Assembly (NCBI RefSeq): GCF_000413315.1
Contig: NZ_KE340297.1
Location: 1,248,586 to 1,312,585, forward strand
Reading direction: 5' to 3'
Source: Propionibacterium sp. oral taxon 192 str. F0372
GTDB taxonomy: Bacteria > Actinomycetota > Actinomycetes > Propionibacteriales > Propionibacteriaceae
Length of the DNA: 64,000 nt
This document shows, piece by piece, positions 41,412-49,884 of this stretch. The translations under genes and the position numbers were made by a program. Under the pieces are notes generated by a model. It saw nothing but the letters and a program-made list of their open reading frames with translations, was not told the origin of the DNA and made no database searches. The stretch's first letter is position 1. Each line of letters begins with the position of its first letter.

Positions 41412-42668
41412 TTACGGGTCGGTGCGGCATACCGGCCAGGCGGCCGGTGTTGAGGCCGAGAACCAAGGGTCGGCCGAGGTTCTCGTCTCGAAGAAGCTGA
41501 GGGTGAGGACACCGGGGATTTGTGGGCAACCGGAGGAGGTCGTGTAGACGACGCCGACGGTTCCAGTGCCATTCAGTGGGACGACACGGTTGACATCGCC
41601 CTGCATCCTGATGGTGTGGTGCTGGCCGTCGTCGAAAAGCGCCCGCATGTGGGTGATCCAGCAGGTGATCCGCCCGGTGTTCGCCACGGTCAGAGTCGCC
41701 GAGAATTGTCCGGCGGCAGGCTCATCGGAAAGGGCCCATCTTCCTGCGGTCAGGCCATCGGTCCGGCAGATTGGCATATTGGCTGGGGTCATCGGATTGT
41801 CGGAAGGAACCTTCGGATCGGTGGCGACTTGGACTTCCCAAGCATCGTCGTAGCCATCGCCATCGGTATCGGCAGCTCGCGGATTGGTCCCCAAGACAAT
41901 GATCTCGGTACGATCATCGAGCCCATCGCCATCGGTGTCGGTGAGTAGCGGGTTGGTCCCGTACACCAGGTATTCGTCGCCGTCGGGCAATCCATCACCA
42001 TCGGTGTCGACGCGTAGCGGATCCGTCTTCAGCACGACGTATTCGAGATGATCATCAAGGCGATCACTGTCGGTGTCCGGATTATTCGGATCGGTACCGA
42101 TGAGCCGCTCGGTGTCGTCGGGCAATCCATCGCCGTCGGTGTCAACTGGTTTGGCGGGTGCGACGATGGGAATCTGGACTATGGCGGTGACCGATGGAGA
42201 GGAATCGGTCGGCTCCGGGACGTTGTCGGTCCGGGGAAGCGGCTTGGACGCCGGTGTCGGGGTACTGGTGGAGACCGTGGGCTCGGGACTCGGAGCGACC
42301 GGCGGCGCTGGCTTCTCGAACGACGACGGGGCGGGCGGCTCCTCGGTCTTAGAAGGCGAAGCGGAAGGAGTCGGCTGCACCGGGGTCTGGCTAGGGCTCG
42401 GCTTCATGGCAGATGGAACCGGAGTTGACTGGCTGGCCGGGGGATGCGTCGGATCCTGACCATCACCGAAACCGTTGACCATGGCATAGATCACGATGAC
42501 GATGGCAATCACCGAGATGATGATTCCGCTGGCCACGGCCGTGTGCTGGGCGCGGACGCGCTGACGCTGCTGGGCTGTTCCGATGGCCGAGGCTGTGAGG
42601 TCGGCGAAGAAGTCGTTCGGCTCGGCAGGAGTGGCCCCGAGCTTGTGAAGACGGTCGAGCAGGTTCAT
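41412..42668 (-). CDS. Membrane protein with thrombospondin type 3 calcium-binding repeats (putative anti-sigma partner)
   Basis: 418 residues. A cytoplasmic N-terminal 45 residues (NLLDRLHKLGATPAEPNDFF) is followed by one transmembrane helix (SGIIISVIAIVIVIYAMV) and a Pro/Ser/Thr-rich stalk. Five thrombospondin type 3-like units carry DTDGDGLPD or DTDSDRLDD calcium loops, and a C-terminal domain has paired cysteines (ITCWIT, SSGCPQIPG). The ATG overlaps the ECF sigma stop (ATGA). That position and topology suggest an anti-sigma or sensor protein that holds the sigma factor and reads calcium or wall state outside; this is inference. Confidence 0.75.
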   Translation of the reverse strand: MNLLDRLHKLGATPAEPNDFFADLTASAIGTAQQRQRVRAQHTAVASGIIISVIAIVIVIYAMVNGFGDGQDPTHPPASQSTPVPSAMKPSPSQTPVQPTPSASPSKTEEPPAPSSFEKPAPPVAPSPEPTVSTSTPTPASKPLPRTDNVPEPTDSSPSVTAIVQIPIVAPAKPVDTDGDGLPDDTERLIGTDPNNPDTDSDRLDDHLEYVVLKTDPLRVDTDGDGLPDGDEYLVYGTNPLLTDTDGDGLDDRTEIIVLGTNPRAADTDGDGYDDAWEVQVATDPKVPSDNPMTPANMPICRTDGLTAGRWALSDEPAAGQFSATLTVANTGRITCWITHMRALFDDGQHHTIRMQGDVNRVVPLNGTGTVGVVYTTSSGCPQIPGVLTLSFFETRTSADPWFSASTPAAWPVCRTDP

Positions 42669-43162
42669 CGCACCCCTCCTGCCGGGGCCTCGGTCATGGT
42701 GGCGCGCATCTTCGCCAGCGAACGATGCGCGGTCACCCGCACCCATGACTCGGTGCGGCCCAGCCGCTCGGCCACTTGGGCTGCCGGTTGATCATCCATG
42801 TAGCGTCCGATCACCACCGCACGTTCGATGGGGCTGAGCACCGACAAGCCCTCCGCCACTTGGAGTTCGTTGTCCAGATTGACCCATGGGTCGACGGTAT
42901 CGGGTACCCGGATCTCCGTCGGAGCCTCCGAGAAAGAACGCTTGCGCGCCCGGGAGAGGAAGTCATTGGTGAGCATCGTGTGGAGATAGGCCGCAGGGTC
43001 CTGTGCCGCTTGTACCTTCTTCCACTTCATCAGCGCAGTCACGGCAGTCTCCTGGACCAAGTCCTCGGCGAGATGCCAGTCGTGGGAGAGCAACAGTGCA
43101 CGGCGGAACAGCGATGGACCTTGGTCTTGGACCAAGGCTTCATAACCGTTGGGGGTTGCCAT
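42665..43162 (-). CDS. ECF RNA polymerase sigma factor, SigE-like family
   Basis: 165 residues. Region 2 is FRRALLLSHDWHLAEDLVQETAVTAL with W-K-K and AYLHTMLTNDFLSRARKR. Region 4 has LSPIERAVVIGRYMDDQPAAQVAERLGRTESWVRVTAHRSLAKMRA. Length and motifs fit the actinobacterial SigE-type small sigma-70 group. It is coupled by overlap to the calcium-repeat membrane protein. About 80-100 nt upstream lies an AT-rich palindrome-like GATAATAGATGATTCTC that might be a Fur/Zur-type operator; this is weak. Confidence 0.92.
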   Translation of the reverse strand: MATPNGYEALVQDQGPSLFRRALLLSHDWHLAEDLVQETAVTALMKWKKVQAAQDPAAYLHTMLTNDFLSRARKRSFSEAPTEIRVPDTVDPWVNLDNELQVAEGLSVLSPIERAVVIGRYMDDQPAAQVAERLGRTESWVRVTAHRSLAKMRATMTEAPAGGVR

Positions 43163-43682
43163 GTCTCGCTCTCGGTTGTCTGTATGTGGGGGATCGGGGG
43201 CGGTGTCATTCGGCGCGCGGCATCCACTCGATGATCCCCTCCTGATAATAGATGATTCTCGTTGTCAAAGCGACATGGTTTAGCGCCCGACCATGCGAGC
43301 GCGTGGCAGGACCCGTCAGTCCTTTCCCATGGACAGCGGGTCCTGCTCACACTGAGCGAGAAGCACGTCCCCGACAGCTTCCCAGCACCGAAGGTTCTTG
43401 GGCACTCCATCCGAGTCACCACGCCTGCGGCAATAGGTTGACAGCGACACATCCCCGAAAAGGTCGCGGCAACCGCTCACGACCTCTAGACGCCCCGGGG
43501 GAAGTGTTTCGTTACATGGATGACGCCGATCCTTTGCTGAACCTCAATAATATTCGGTTTGACAAGGGTAAATGTGAAAAGATGCAGAGCTGTATCAGGG
43601 CGTGTCGGATTTCGGGCATGGAGTGGATGCCACGTGATGCCCACCGATTTCGGGTCTCGTGGCCCCGCCCCTACAATGACCG
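43163..43682. other. Gene-free 520-nt stretch with a long hairpin
   Basis: Between the ECF sigma gene and the ileS T-box there is no convincing gene. It holds the AT-rich palindrome-like site at about 43244-43260. A 10-bp perfect inverted repeat (GCAGGACCCG at 43306-43315, CGGGTCCTGC at 43337-43346) contains a nested GTCC/GGAC stem. The ileS promoter -10 TACAAT is at 43672-43677. Open frames across it lack coding character. An unrecognised structured RNA is possible. Confidence 0.5.
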
Positions 43683-43840
43683 GGTGCCTGCAAGGCAGTG
43701 ATGGGGCCATCACCCCGGAGCCGCCGGAAGAACAGCCCCCATGGGCTCAGTAGAACCGGCAGCAGGACACGAAATGAGTGGGGATTTTTCCCAACAGGGG
43801 TGGTACCGCGGGTGGTCGGCAATGACCGCTCGTCCCTTGA
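43683..43840 (+). promoter_or_regulatory. T-box leader of ileS, translational type
   Basis: The T-box sequence GGGGTGGTACCGCGGGT (about 43796-43812) pairs with uncharged tRNA 3' ends. Upstream, a short stem I has GGCCATCACCCCGGAGCC with an ATC isoleucine specifier, as in actinobacterial ileS T-boxes. Instead of a terminator, GTCCCTT (43832-43838) can pair with the AAGGAC ribosome-binding site (43855-43860), so uncharged tRNA-Ile should expose the site. A TACAAT -10 box lies just before it. Confidence 0.9.
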
Positions 43841-43864
43841 GTGGACAACCGACCAAGGACATTG

Positions 43865-46800
43865 ATGAGCGACACCACCCGTGGCTACAAAGCCGTTCCT
43901 GCCCAACTTGACCTGCCTGCGATGGATCACCGGATCCTTGAGTTCTGGGATGACAACGACACCTTTACCCGCAGTTGGCGGGCCACCGCTGACGGCAAGC
44001 CATGGACCTTCTTCGAGGGCCCGCCCACTGCTAACGGGCACCCCGGAACCCATCACATCGAGGCCCGGGTATTTAAGGATGTCTTCCCGCGTTTCAAGAC
44101 GATGCAAGGCTTCCGCGTTGATCGCAAGGCCGGCTGGGACTGTCACGGGCTGCCTGTCGAACTGGCCGTCGAGAAGGAACTCGGTATTGAGGACAAGTCG
44201 CAGATCGAAGCCTTCGGGGTATCCAAGTTCAACGAGATGTGTCGTGCCTCGGTGTCGCGTTACGTCGGTGAATTCCAAGAACTGACCCACCGCATGGGCT
44301 ACTGGGTGAACCTCGACGAGGCCTATTGGACGATGGATCCCCAGTACGTTGAATCCGAGTGGTGGGCCCTCAAACAGATCTTCGACGCAGGCCTGCTTGT
44401 CGAGGATTATCGGGTCACCCCGTATTGCCCCAGGGACGAGACCGCCCTGTCCGACCATGAGGTCTCCCAGGGATACCGGGATGTCACCGATCCCTCGATC
44501 TTCGTCCGCTTCCCGCTGCTTGACGGGCCTTGGCAAGGCGCCGACCTGCTGGTGTGGACCACCACCCCATGGACTCTGATCTCCAATACCGCCGCGGCGG
44601 TACATCCCGAGGTCACCTATTTAAAGGTGACCAACGGCACCGACACGCTGGTCGTCGCCAAGGATCTGTTTGAGGAGGTGCTCGGTGCTGAGGAACCGGC
44701 CTATCGCGTCGTTGACGAGGTCAGTGGGCGTGACATGGAGCGCTGGCACTATCAGCGTCCGTTCACCCAGGTGAACTTCCGCAACGACGCCAACTATGTG
44801 CTGCTGGCCGACTACGTCACCACAGAGGACGGCACCGGAGTGGTGCACCAGGCCCCGGCATTCGGCGCCGAAGACCGGCTCACCTGTTTGGCCTATGGCC
44901 TGGAGGTCGTCAACCCGATACGTCCCGACGGCACCTTCGCCGAGGGTCTCGATCTGGTTGGCGGGCTATTCTTCAAACAGGCCGACGCCCCGATCCTGGC
45001 GGATCTCGCCGCCCGTGGAATCCTGTTCCGCAAGGTTGATTACACCCACTCCTATCCGCACTGCTGGCGCTGCGACACCCCGCTGATCTACTACTCGCAG
45101 CCCTCCTGGTACATCCGCACCACCCAGATCAAACAAGCCTTGCTGGACGAGAACGAGGCCACCAACTGGCACCCCGGCAACATCAAGCACGGCCGCTACG
45201 GCGACTGGCTGAACAACAACATCGACTGGGCCTTGTCTCGCAGTCGCTATTGGGGTACCCCGTTGCCGATCTGGCGCAACGATGAGGACCCATCGAAGAT
45301 GATCTGCGTCGGCTCCCGCGCCGAGTTGGGCGAACTCGCTGGCCTCGACCTTTCCGATCTCGACCCGCACCGGCCCTTCGTCGATGACATCACCTTCGCC
45401 CTGCCGGGTGAATCGGGTACCTACCGCCGGGTTCCCGAGGTGATCGACGCCTGGTTCGACTCCGGGTCGATGCCCTTCGCCCAGTGGGGCTACCCCTGGG
45501 CCGAGGGCTCCAAGAAGCACTTCGAGCAGCACTATCCAGCTGACTTCATCTGCGAGGCGATCGATCAGACTCGTGGCTGGTTCTACACGCTGATGGCGGT
45601 GGGCACTTTGGTCTTTGACCAATCCTCTTACCGCAATGTGCTGTGCCTAGGTCACATCCTTGCCGAGGATGGCCGCAAGATGTCCAAGCACCTGGGCAAT
45701 ATCCTGGAGCCGCTCCCGCTGATGGAACGGCATGGGGCCGACGCGGTGCGCTGGTTCATGGCCTGCTCGGGTTCGCCCTGGGCGGGTCGGCGTGTGGGGC
45801 ATGCCGCCATGCAGGAGGTTATCCGCAAGGTCCTGCTCACCTATTGGAACACGGTGGCCTTCCATTCCTTGTACGCCAGGGCCAATGGCTGGGGCCCTGA
45901 GGGTGAGGCACCGGTCGTCGCCGGGCGTCATGTGCTGGACCGCTGGCTGGTCTCGGCCACCCAGGAACTGGTGGCCGAGGTGACCGCGCACCTGGAGAGC
46001 TTCGACACCCAGCACGTTGGCAACTTGATCTCAGCCTTTGTCGATGATCTGTCTAACTGGTATGTGCGCCGCTCACGTCGCCGCTTCTGGGATGGCGATC
46101 CGTCGGCGCTGTGGACCCTGCATGAGACTCTTCACGTGCTCACCCGGCTGATGGCACCGCTGGTGCCCTTCATTACCGAGCACGTCTGGCAGCAGCTCTT
46201 TGTGCCCACCGATCCCACCGGGCCTACCTCGGTGCACTTGTCATCGTGGCCGGTGGCCGATACCGCGCTGATCGATGCCTCCCTGAATTCGGCGATGGGG
46301 GTGACCCGCCAGCTTGTCGAGCTGGGTCGCGCTGCCCGTGCCGATGCGAAGGTGAAGACTCGTCAGCCGTTGGCCCGTGCTCTGATCGGGTCGGGGGTTC
46401 GCGCTCAACTGGACGAGGAGTTGATCGCTGAGATCGTTGCCGAACTCAATATCGGTGCAGTCGATACCTTCGCCGACGCTGGTGATGTGGTGGATTTTGC
46501 AGCCAAGGCGAATTTCCGTGCTCTTGGAAAGCGTTTCGGCAAGCAGACTCCCGTTGTCGCCGGGGCAGTGGCCACCGCGGATGCGGCGGCATTGTCTGCG
46601 GCACTGGCTGCCAGCGGTGAGGCGACCATTGAGGTGCCCGGTATTGGAGAGGTGACCTTGGGGGCTGGCGATCTGTTCATCACCGAGCGCCCGCGCGAGG
46701 GGTGGGCCGTAGTGGAACAGGACGGGCAGACCATCGCCTTGGACCTGACCCTCACAGAGGAACTGGTGCGCGCAGGCATTGCCCGCGAGGTGATCCGGCT

Positions 46801-47017
46801 GGTGCAGGAGAACCGGAAAGCCACTGGTTTGGAGATCTCTGACCGGATTCGGCTGGAGTGGGCCTCCGTACGCGAGGATGTTGCCTCGGTGATGGCCGAG
46901 TACGCCGACCAGATCGCGTCCGAGGTGCTGGCCTTGGACATCCAATCCGGTGATGCGGCCCCGGACTGGGCGCGCGACGAGGAACTTGGTCTCGCCGTTC
47001 GGGTGATCAAGGTCTGA
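43865..47017 (+). CDS. ileS: Isoleucyl-tRNA synthetase
   Basis: 1050 residues. Class Ia synthetase: the HIGH-type motif is HPGTHH in FEGPPTANGHPGTHHIEARV, the editing-domain region lies around residues 190-400, and KMSKS-type KMSKHLGN is near 603. SYPHCWRCDTPLIYYSQPSWYIRT is typical. Length and the GPPTANG/HPGTHH forms fit the eukaryote-like (type 2) IleS of actinobacteria, a type often less sensitive to mupirocin (family knowledge). ATG 43865 has AAGGAC 4 nt upstream inside the T-box anti-site. An earlier GTG at 43841 is rejected because it lies in the leader. Confidence 0.96.
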   Translation: MSDTTRGYKAVPAQLDLPAMDHRILEFWDDNDTFTRSWRATADGKPWTFFEGPPTANGHPGTHHIEARVFKDVFPRFKTMQGFRVDRKAGWDCHGLPVELAVEKELGIEDKSQIEAFGVSKFNEMCRASVSRYVGEFQELTHRMGYWVNLDEAYWTMDPQYVESEWWALKQIFDAGLLVEDYRVTPYCPRDETALSDHEVSQGYRDVTDPSIFVRFPLLDGPWQGADLLVWTTTPWTLISNTAAAVHPEVTYLKVTNGTDTLVVAKDLFEEVLGAEEPAYRVVDEVSGRDMERWHYQRPFTQVNFRNDANYVLLADYVTTEDGTGVVHQAPAFGAEDRLTCLAYGLEVVNPIRPDGTFAEGLDLVGGLFFKQADAPILADLAARGILFRKVDYTHSYPHCWRCDTPLIYYSQPSWYIRTTQIKQALLDENEATNWHPGNIKHGRYGDWLNNNIDWALSRSRYWGTPLPIWRNDEDPSKMICVGSRAELGELAGLDLSDLDPHRPFVDDITFALPGESGTYRRVPEVIDAWFDSGSMPFAQWGYPWAEGSKKHFEQHYPADFICEAIDQTRGWFYTLMAVGTLVFDQSSYRNVLCLGHILAEDGRKMSKHLGNILEPLPLMERHGADAVRWFMACSGSPWAGRRVGHAAMQEVIRKVLLTYWNTVAFHSLYARANGWGPEGEAPVVAGRHVLDRWLVSATQELVAEVTAHLESFDTQHVGNLISAFVDDLSNWYVRRSRRRFWDGDPSALWTLHETLHVLTRLMAPLVPFITEHVWQQLFVPTDPTGPTSVHLSSWPVADTALIDASLNSAMGVTRQLVELGRAARADAKVKTRQPLARALIGSGVRAQLDEELIAEIVAELNIGAVDTFADAGDVVDFAAKANFRALGKRFGKQTPVVAGAVATADAAALSAALAASGEATIEVPGIGEVTLGAGDLFITERPREGWAVVEQDGQTIALDLTLTEELVRAGIAREVIRLVQENRKATGLEISDRIRLEWASVREDVASVMAEYADQIASEVLALDIQSGDAAPDWARDEELGLAVRVIKV

Positions 47018-47110
47018 TGTTTCTTGCGCATCGTGGCCGCTGGATGCCAGCTACGGACCCCAACGGCCACGATGGGCATGGGATGGGACATCGTCCCGGC
47101 CGGTAATCTG

Positions 47111-47893
47111 ATGCCTGTGTGGAGCAGAGCCAATCTTCCCGAGGTCATTGAGCGCTTCGGCCCCGACCCCTATCTGCTGCACGAGGCGAACCCAGATGGG
47201 CAACTGTTCGTCAGCGATTCTGGCTGGATGGAAATGGAGAGCCCCGATCGTTTCGGGCGGTGTGGCGCGCTCATCGTGGGTGTCGACACCCTTGGGACTT
47301 CCGCGGTCGACGAGGCGGTGTCCCTGCTCGACGACCGGTGCATGCGAGCTAGACAGCGACTGTGCTGGCTGAGCGTCGATATCCACAACGACTGGCCGGG
47401 CGGCGGGCAATGGCAGCGAGGCGAAGGCCACGAGTCCGACTGGGTGTGGATGTGGACGAAACAGCCGGCCTGCGAACCCGATCCAGCCTGGGACCTGGTC
47501 GAGTTGGACGATATCGCCGACGCCGAGGAGATCAATGCCTTCGCGTTGCCGGTCAACCCGCTGTTCGAAGGTAACCCGGGGCGCGGTGAGAACCTGCTGT
47601 GGGTTGGCCTGCGCGACGACCGGGGTCGGCTCATTGGTTGTATTACCGCGCATCCCAACGGTGCCGGCAAGGGGCATCTTGCCGGGTTGGTCGTTGCTCC
47701 GGCTCATCGTCGCCGGGGTGTGGCCCGTAGCATGCTCGCAGTCATTTCCCAGCGGATGATCGACCGCGACGGGGTGTGTCTGTTGTCCGCCTATGCGCAC
47801 AACACCGGCGCGATCCGTGCCTACGAGCAGGTTGGCTATTCGGTGGCGCACACCTTCGATTTCCACTTCCGAGAGCCCCGATTCACGGGTTGA
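47111..47893 (+). CDS. GNAT-family N-acetyltransferase
   Basis: 260 residues. The C-terminal GNAT core has LAGLVVAPAHRRRGVARSML (acetyl-CoA pyrophosphate loop) and AYAHNTGAIRAYEQVGYS. The N-terminal half (FGPDPYLLHEANPDGQLFVS) is a second, degenerate module, as in FR47-like or mycothiol-synthase-like tandem GNATs. The start is uncertain: ATG 47111 was chosen; GTG 47117 lies 7 nt after TAATCT (leaderless pattern), and TTG 47024 would add an unlike segment. Substrate unknown. Confidence 0.8.
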   Translation: MPVWSRANLPEVIERFGPDPYLLHEANPDGQLFVSDSGWMEMESPDRFGRCGALIVGVDTLGTSAVDEAVSLLDDRCMRARQRLCWLSVDIHNDWPGGGQWQRGEGHESDWVWMWTKQPACEPDPAWDLVELDDIADAEEINAFALPVNPLFEGNPGRGENLLWVGLRDDRGRLIGCITAHPNGAGKGHLAGLVVAPAHRRRGVARSMLAVISQRMIDRDGVCLLSAYAHNTGAIRAYEQVGYSVAHTFDFHFREPRFTG

Positions 47894-48066
47894 TGCCTTG
47901 TCAAAGACATATTCTTGGTTCGGGGATGCGGCCATAATAGGTCAAGGCCGTTCAGCGGCACTGAACTGGTTTGTGGAAGTTTCATGGCAACTGCTTGGCG
48001 TGACCCGTTCGTGCCCCATTGATGTGCTTGCCTTAGGGGGACTGTGGATCCCGACCGAGGAGCAGC

Positions 48067-48984
48067 ATGAAACTCTCCCGCGCCGTTCTGGTGCTGTGTT
48101 CCGTCGCGACGATGGCCGTCATCCCGCAGACGGCGTTCGCCGCTCCGCCGCAGCGAGGGGGTATCGTCCGTCCGGCGAATATCACCGCCGAAGGACAGCA
48201 GTATGCGGAGACGATCCTCGCGAAGGTGAACGCCCTGCGCGTCTCGAAGGGCCTGCAGCCGGTCACCCGGTTCGTTGAGTTGGATTCGGTTTCCCAGGAC
48301 TGGTCCGAGCAGATGGCGGCCTCCCGGAAGATGGAGCATAGGCCGGATTTCATCAAATCCTATCCGGCTGGTTATCAGTCAGGTTCCGAGAACATCGCGT
48401 GGCGAAGCGGCGGCGGTGATGTCGGTGCTGGCTTTTACGAGCAATGGCTGAATTCTCCAGGTCACTACGCGAACATGGTCGATCCTGCTGCGAACTCGAT
48501 CGGGATCGGTGTCGCCCAGGATCCGGTCTCAGGCACCTGGTACGGAACCCAGAATTTTGCCCAGTACCCGGATACTTCGAAGCTGACGGTCAGCGGCGGG
48601 GCGCCCACGCCCACCACTCCTGCCCAGAAGCCTCAGCCTCCGACTCAGACGACCACGGCTCCGGCCCAGGAGACTACGACAGCAGCCCCGCCAACGAGTG
48701 AACCGTCGGTTGCGTTGCCCGAGACGACGACGGCGGCCATTGAGACGCCGGAGTCCACTGCGGCCGACGCCCCTGCATCAGCAACGCAGCCCACAACGGC
48801 CCCAGACGGCGGCGGGTCGGTGCCCTCATCATCACAGCAGGACACGTCGACACCAGAAGCCAGTCCCTCGGCCACCGCACGATTGGTGAACTCGAGCCCA
48901 TGGAAGAAGGGAGGCTTCTTGGCTGGAGGCTTCATCTTCGTCGTAGGCGGTGCCCTGTTCGTCATCGGGCTCCTGCGCCCCTGA
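48067..48984 (+). CDS. Surface CAP/SCP-domain protein with C-terminal membrane anchor
   Basis: 305 residues. A signal peptide (LSRAVLVLCSVATMAVIPQTAFA) precedes a CAP (SCP/PR-1) domain: LAKVNALRVSKGLQPVTRF, MAASRKMEHRP, SGSENIAW, WLNSPGHYANMVDPAANSIGIG and YGTQNFAQ, including the conserved His and Glu residues. A long Thr/Pro/Ser stalk and a C-terminal hydrophobic helix (GGFLAGGFIFVVGGALFVIG) with no LPxTG follow. Secreted and membrane-tethered. GAGGAG precedes the ATG. Function of bacterial CAP proteins is poorly defined. Confidence 0.88.
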   Translation: MKLSRAVLVLCSVATMAVIPQTAFAAPPQRGGIVRPANITAEGQQYAETILAKVNALRVSKGLQPVTRFVELDSVSQDWSEQMAASRKMEHRPDFIKSYPAGYQSGSENIAWRSGGGDVGAGFYEQWLNSPGHYANMVDPAANSIGIGVAQDPVSGTWYGTQNFAQYPDTSKLTVSGGAPTPTTPAQKPQPPTQTTTAPAQETTTAAPPTSEPSVALPETTTAAIETPESTAADAPASATQPTTAPDGGGSVPSSSQQDTSTPEASPSATARLVNSSPWKKGGFLAGGFIFVVGGALFVIGLLRP

Positions 48985-49083
48985 CCAGGTTTTGCGGCTG
49001 GGATATTGATCACCAAGTCTTTTCGCTCAGCTGAGACGATGTCAGTGCGAGGATGAATTTTCCCGCATGATGCGGTGAATGTC

Positions 49084-49797
49084 TCAGGAGAGGGCTGCTG
49101 CCGTCGCCAACCCCAAGGCCTTTTGAAAACAGGTTTCCCGCTGCTCAGCGGTCATATTCTTGGATGGATCGTTCGGATCATCGGAGACGGTCAGCACGGC
49201 CAGGGCTTGGGCATCGAACTCTGCGGCGGCGCCGAATAACCCGGCAGCTTCCATCTCCACTCCGAGTACCCCGTGGGCGGCCAGCCGTTCGTTGCGCAGT
49301 GGATCCCATGATGGCAAGTGGAAATGGTCGTGGGAGGTGACCATCCCGATGTGCACCTCGTCCATGTCGGCGGCGGCATCGATAGCGGCGCGGGCTAACT
49401 CGAAGGAGGCCACCGCCGAAAAGTTGATCCCGGGAATGCGTTGCTGGTTCATATTCGAATCGGTGTGCGCACCCAGCGCGATGATGACGTCACCGACCTG
49501 CACTTTCGGCGAGATTCCCCCACAGGTGCCGACCCGGATGAGTCGCTGCACCCCGTAGTAGTGGAACAATTCGGTGGCGTAGATGGTCATCGACGGCATC
49601 CCCATGCCAGAGGCCATCACCGACAGCGGTTTGCCTCGGTGGGTGCCTGTAAATCCCTGGATGCCGCGCACGTCGGTCACCATCACCGCATCGTCGAGCA
49701 ACTGTCCAGCGATGCGGGCGGCTCGCCTGGGATCTCCGGGCATGAGCACCGCCGGGGCGAAGTCGCCGGGGGCAGCGCAGATATGTGGTGTGGCCAT
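49084..49797 (-). CDS. deoD: Purine-nucleoside phosphorylase
   Basis: 237 residues. Phosphorolysis of purine nucleosides. DeoD motifs: MATPHICAAPGDFAPAVLMPGDPRRA, MGMPSMTIYATELF, RVGTCGGISPKVQVGD, GVEMEAAGLFGAAAEF and VSDDPNDPSKNMTAEQRE. ATG 49797 has GGAGG 4 nt upstream. The frame stays open far upstream, but that part is antisense to the mutase gene and was excluded. Adenosine deaminase at 58339 belongs to the same salvage pathway. Confidence 0.95.
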   Translation of the reverse strand: MATPHICAAPGDFAPAVLMPGDPRRAARIAGQLLDDAVMVTDVRGIQGFTGTHRGKPLSVMASGMGMPSMTIYATELFHYYGVQRLIRVGTCGGISPKVQVGDVIIALGAHTDSNMNQQRIPGINFSAVASFELARAAIDAAADMDEVHIGMVTSHDHFHLPSWDPLRNERLAAHGVLGVEMEAAGLFGAAAEFDAQALAVLTVSDDPNDPSKNMTAEQRETCFQKALGLATAAALS

Positions 49798-49884
49798 GGA
49801 TCCTCCGATCTTCATCGCAGTGATTGTCCTGCGGAACCCGGATGCGGTGCAATGGGTGAACCGGGATGATTGAAGGGGGCCAGG

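Noticed and set aside
41850..42150. Short repeats suggestive of a repeat array
   Set aside because: They are the codons of the DxDxDG calcium-binding repeats inside the membrane protein gene, with no spacer structure of a CRISPR array.
43252..43701. 149-codon plus-strand frame before the ileS leader
   Set aside because: Runs into the promoter and T-box and has no family resemblance. It lacks a ribosome-binding site and coding-type composition.
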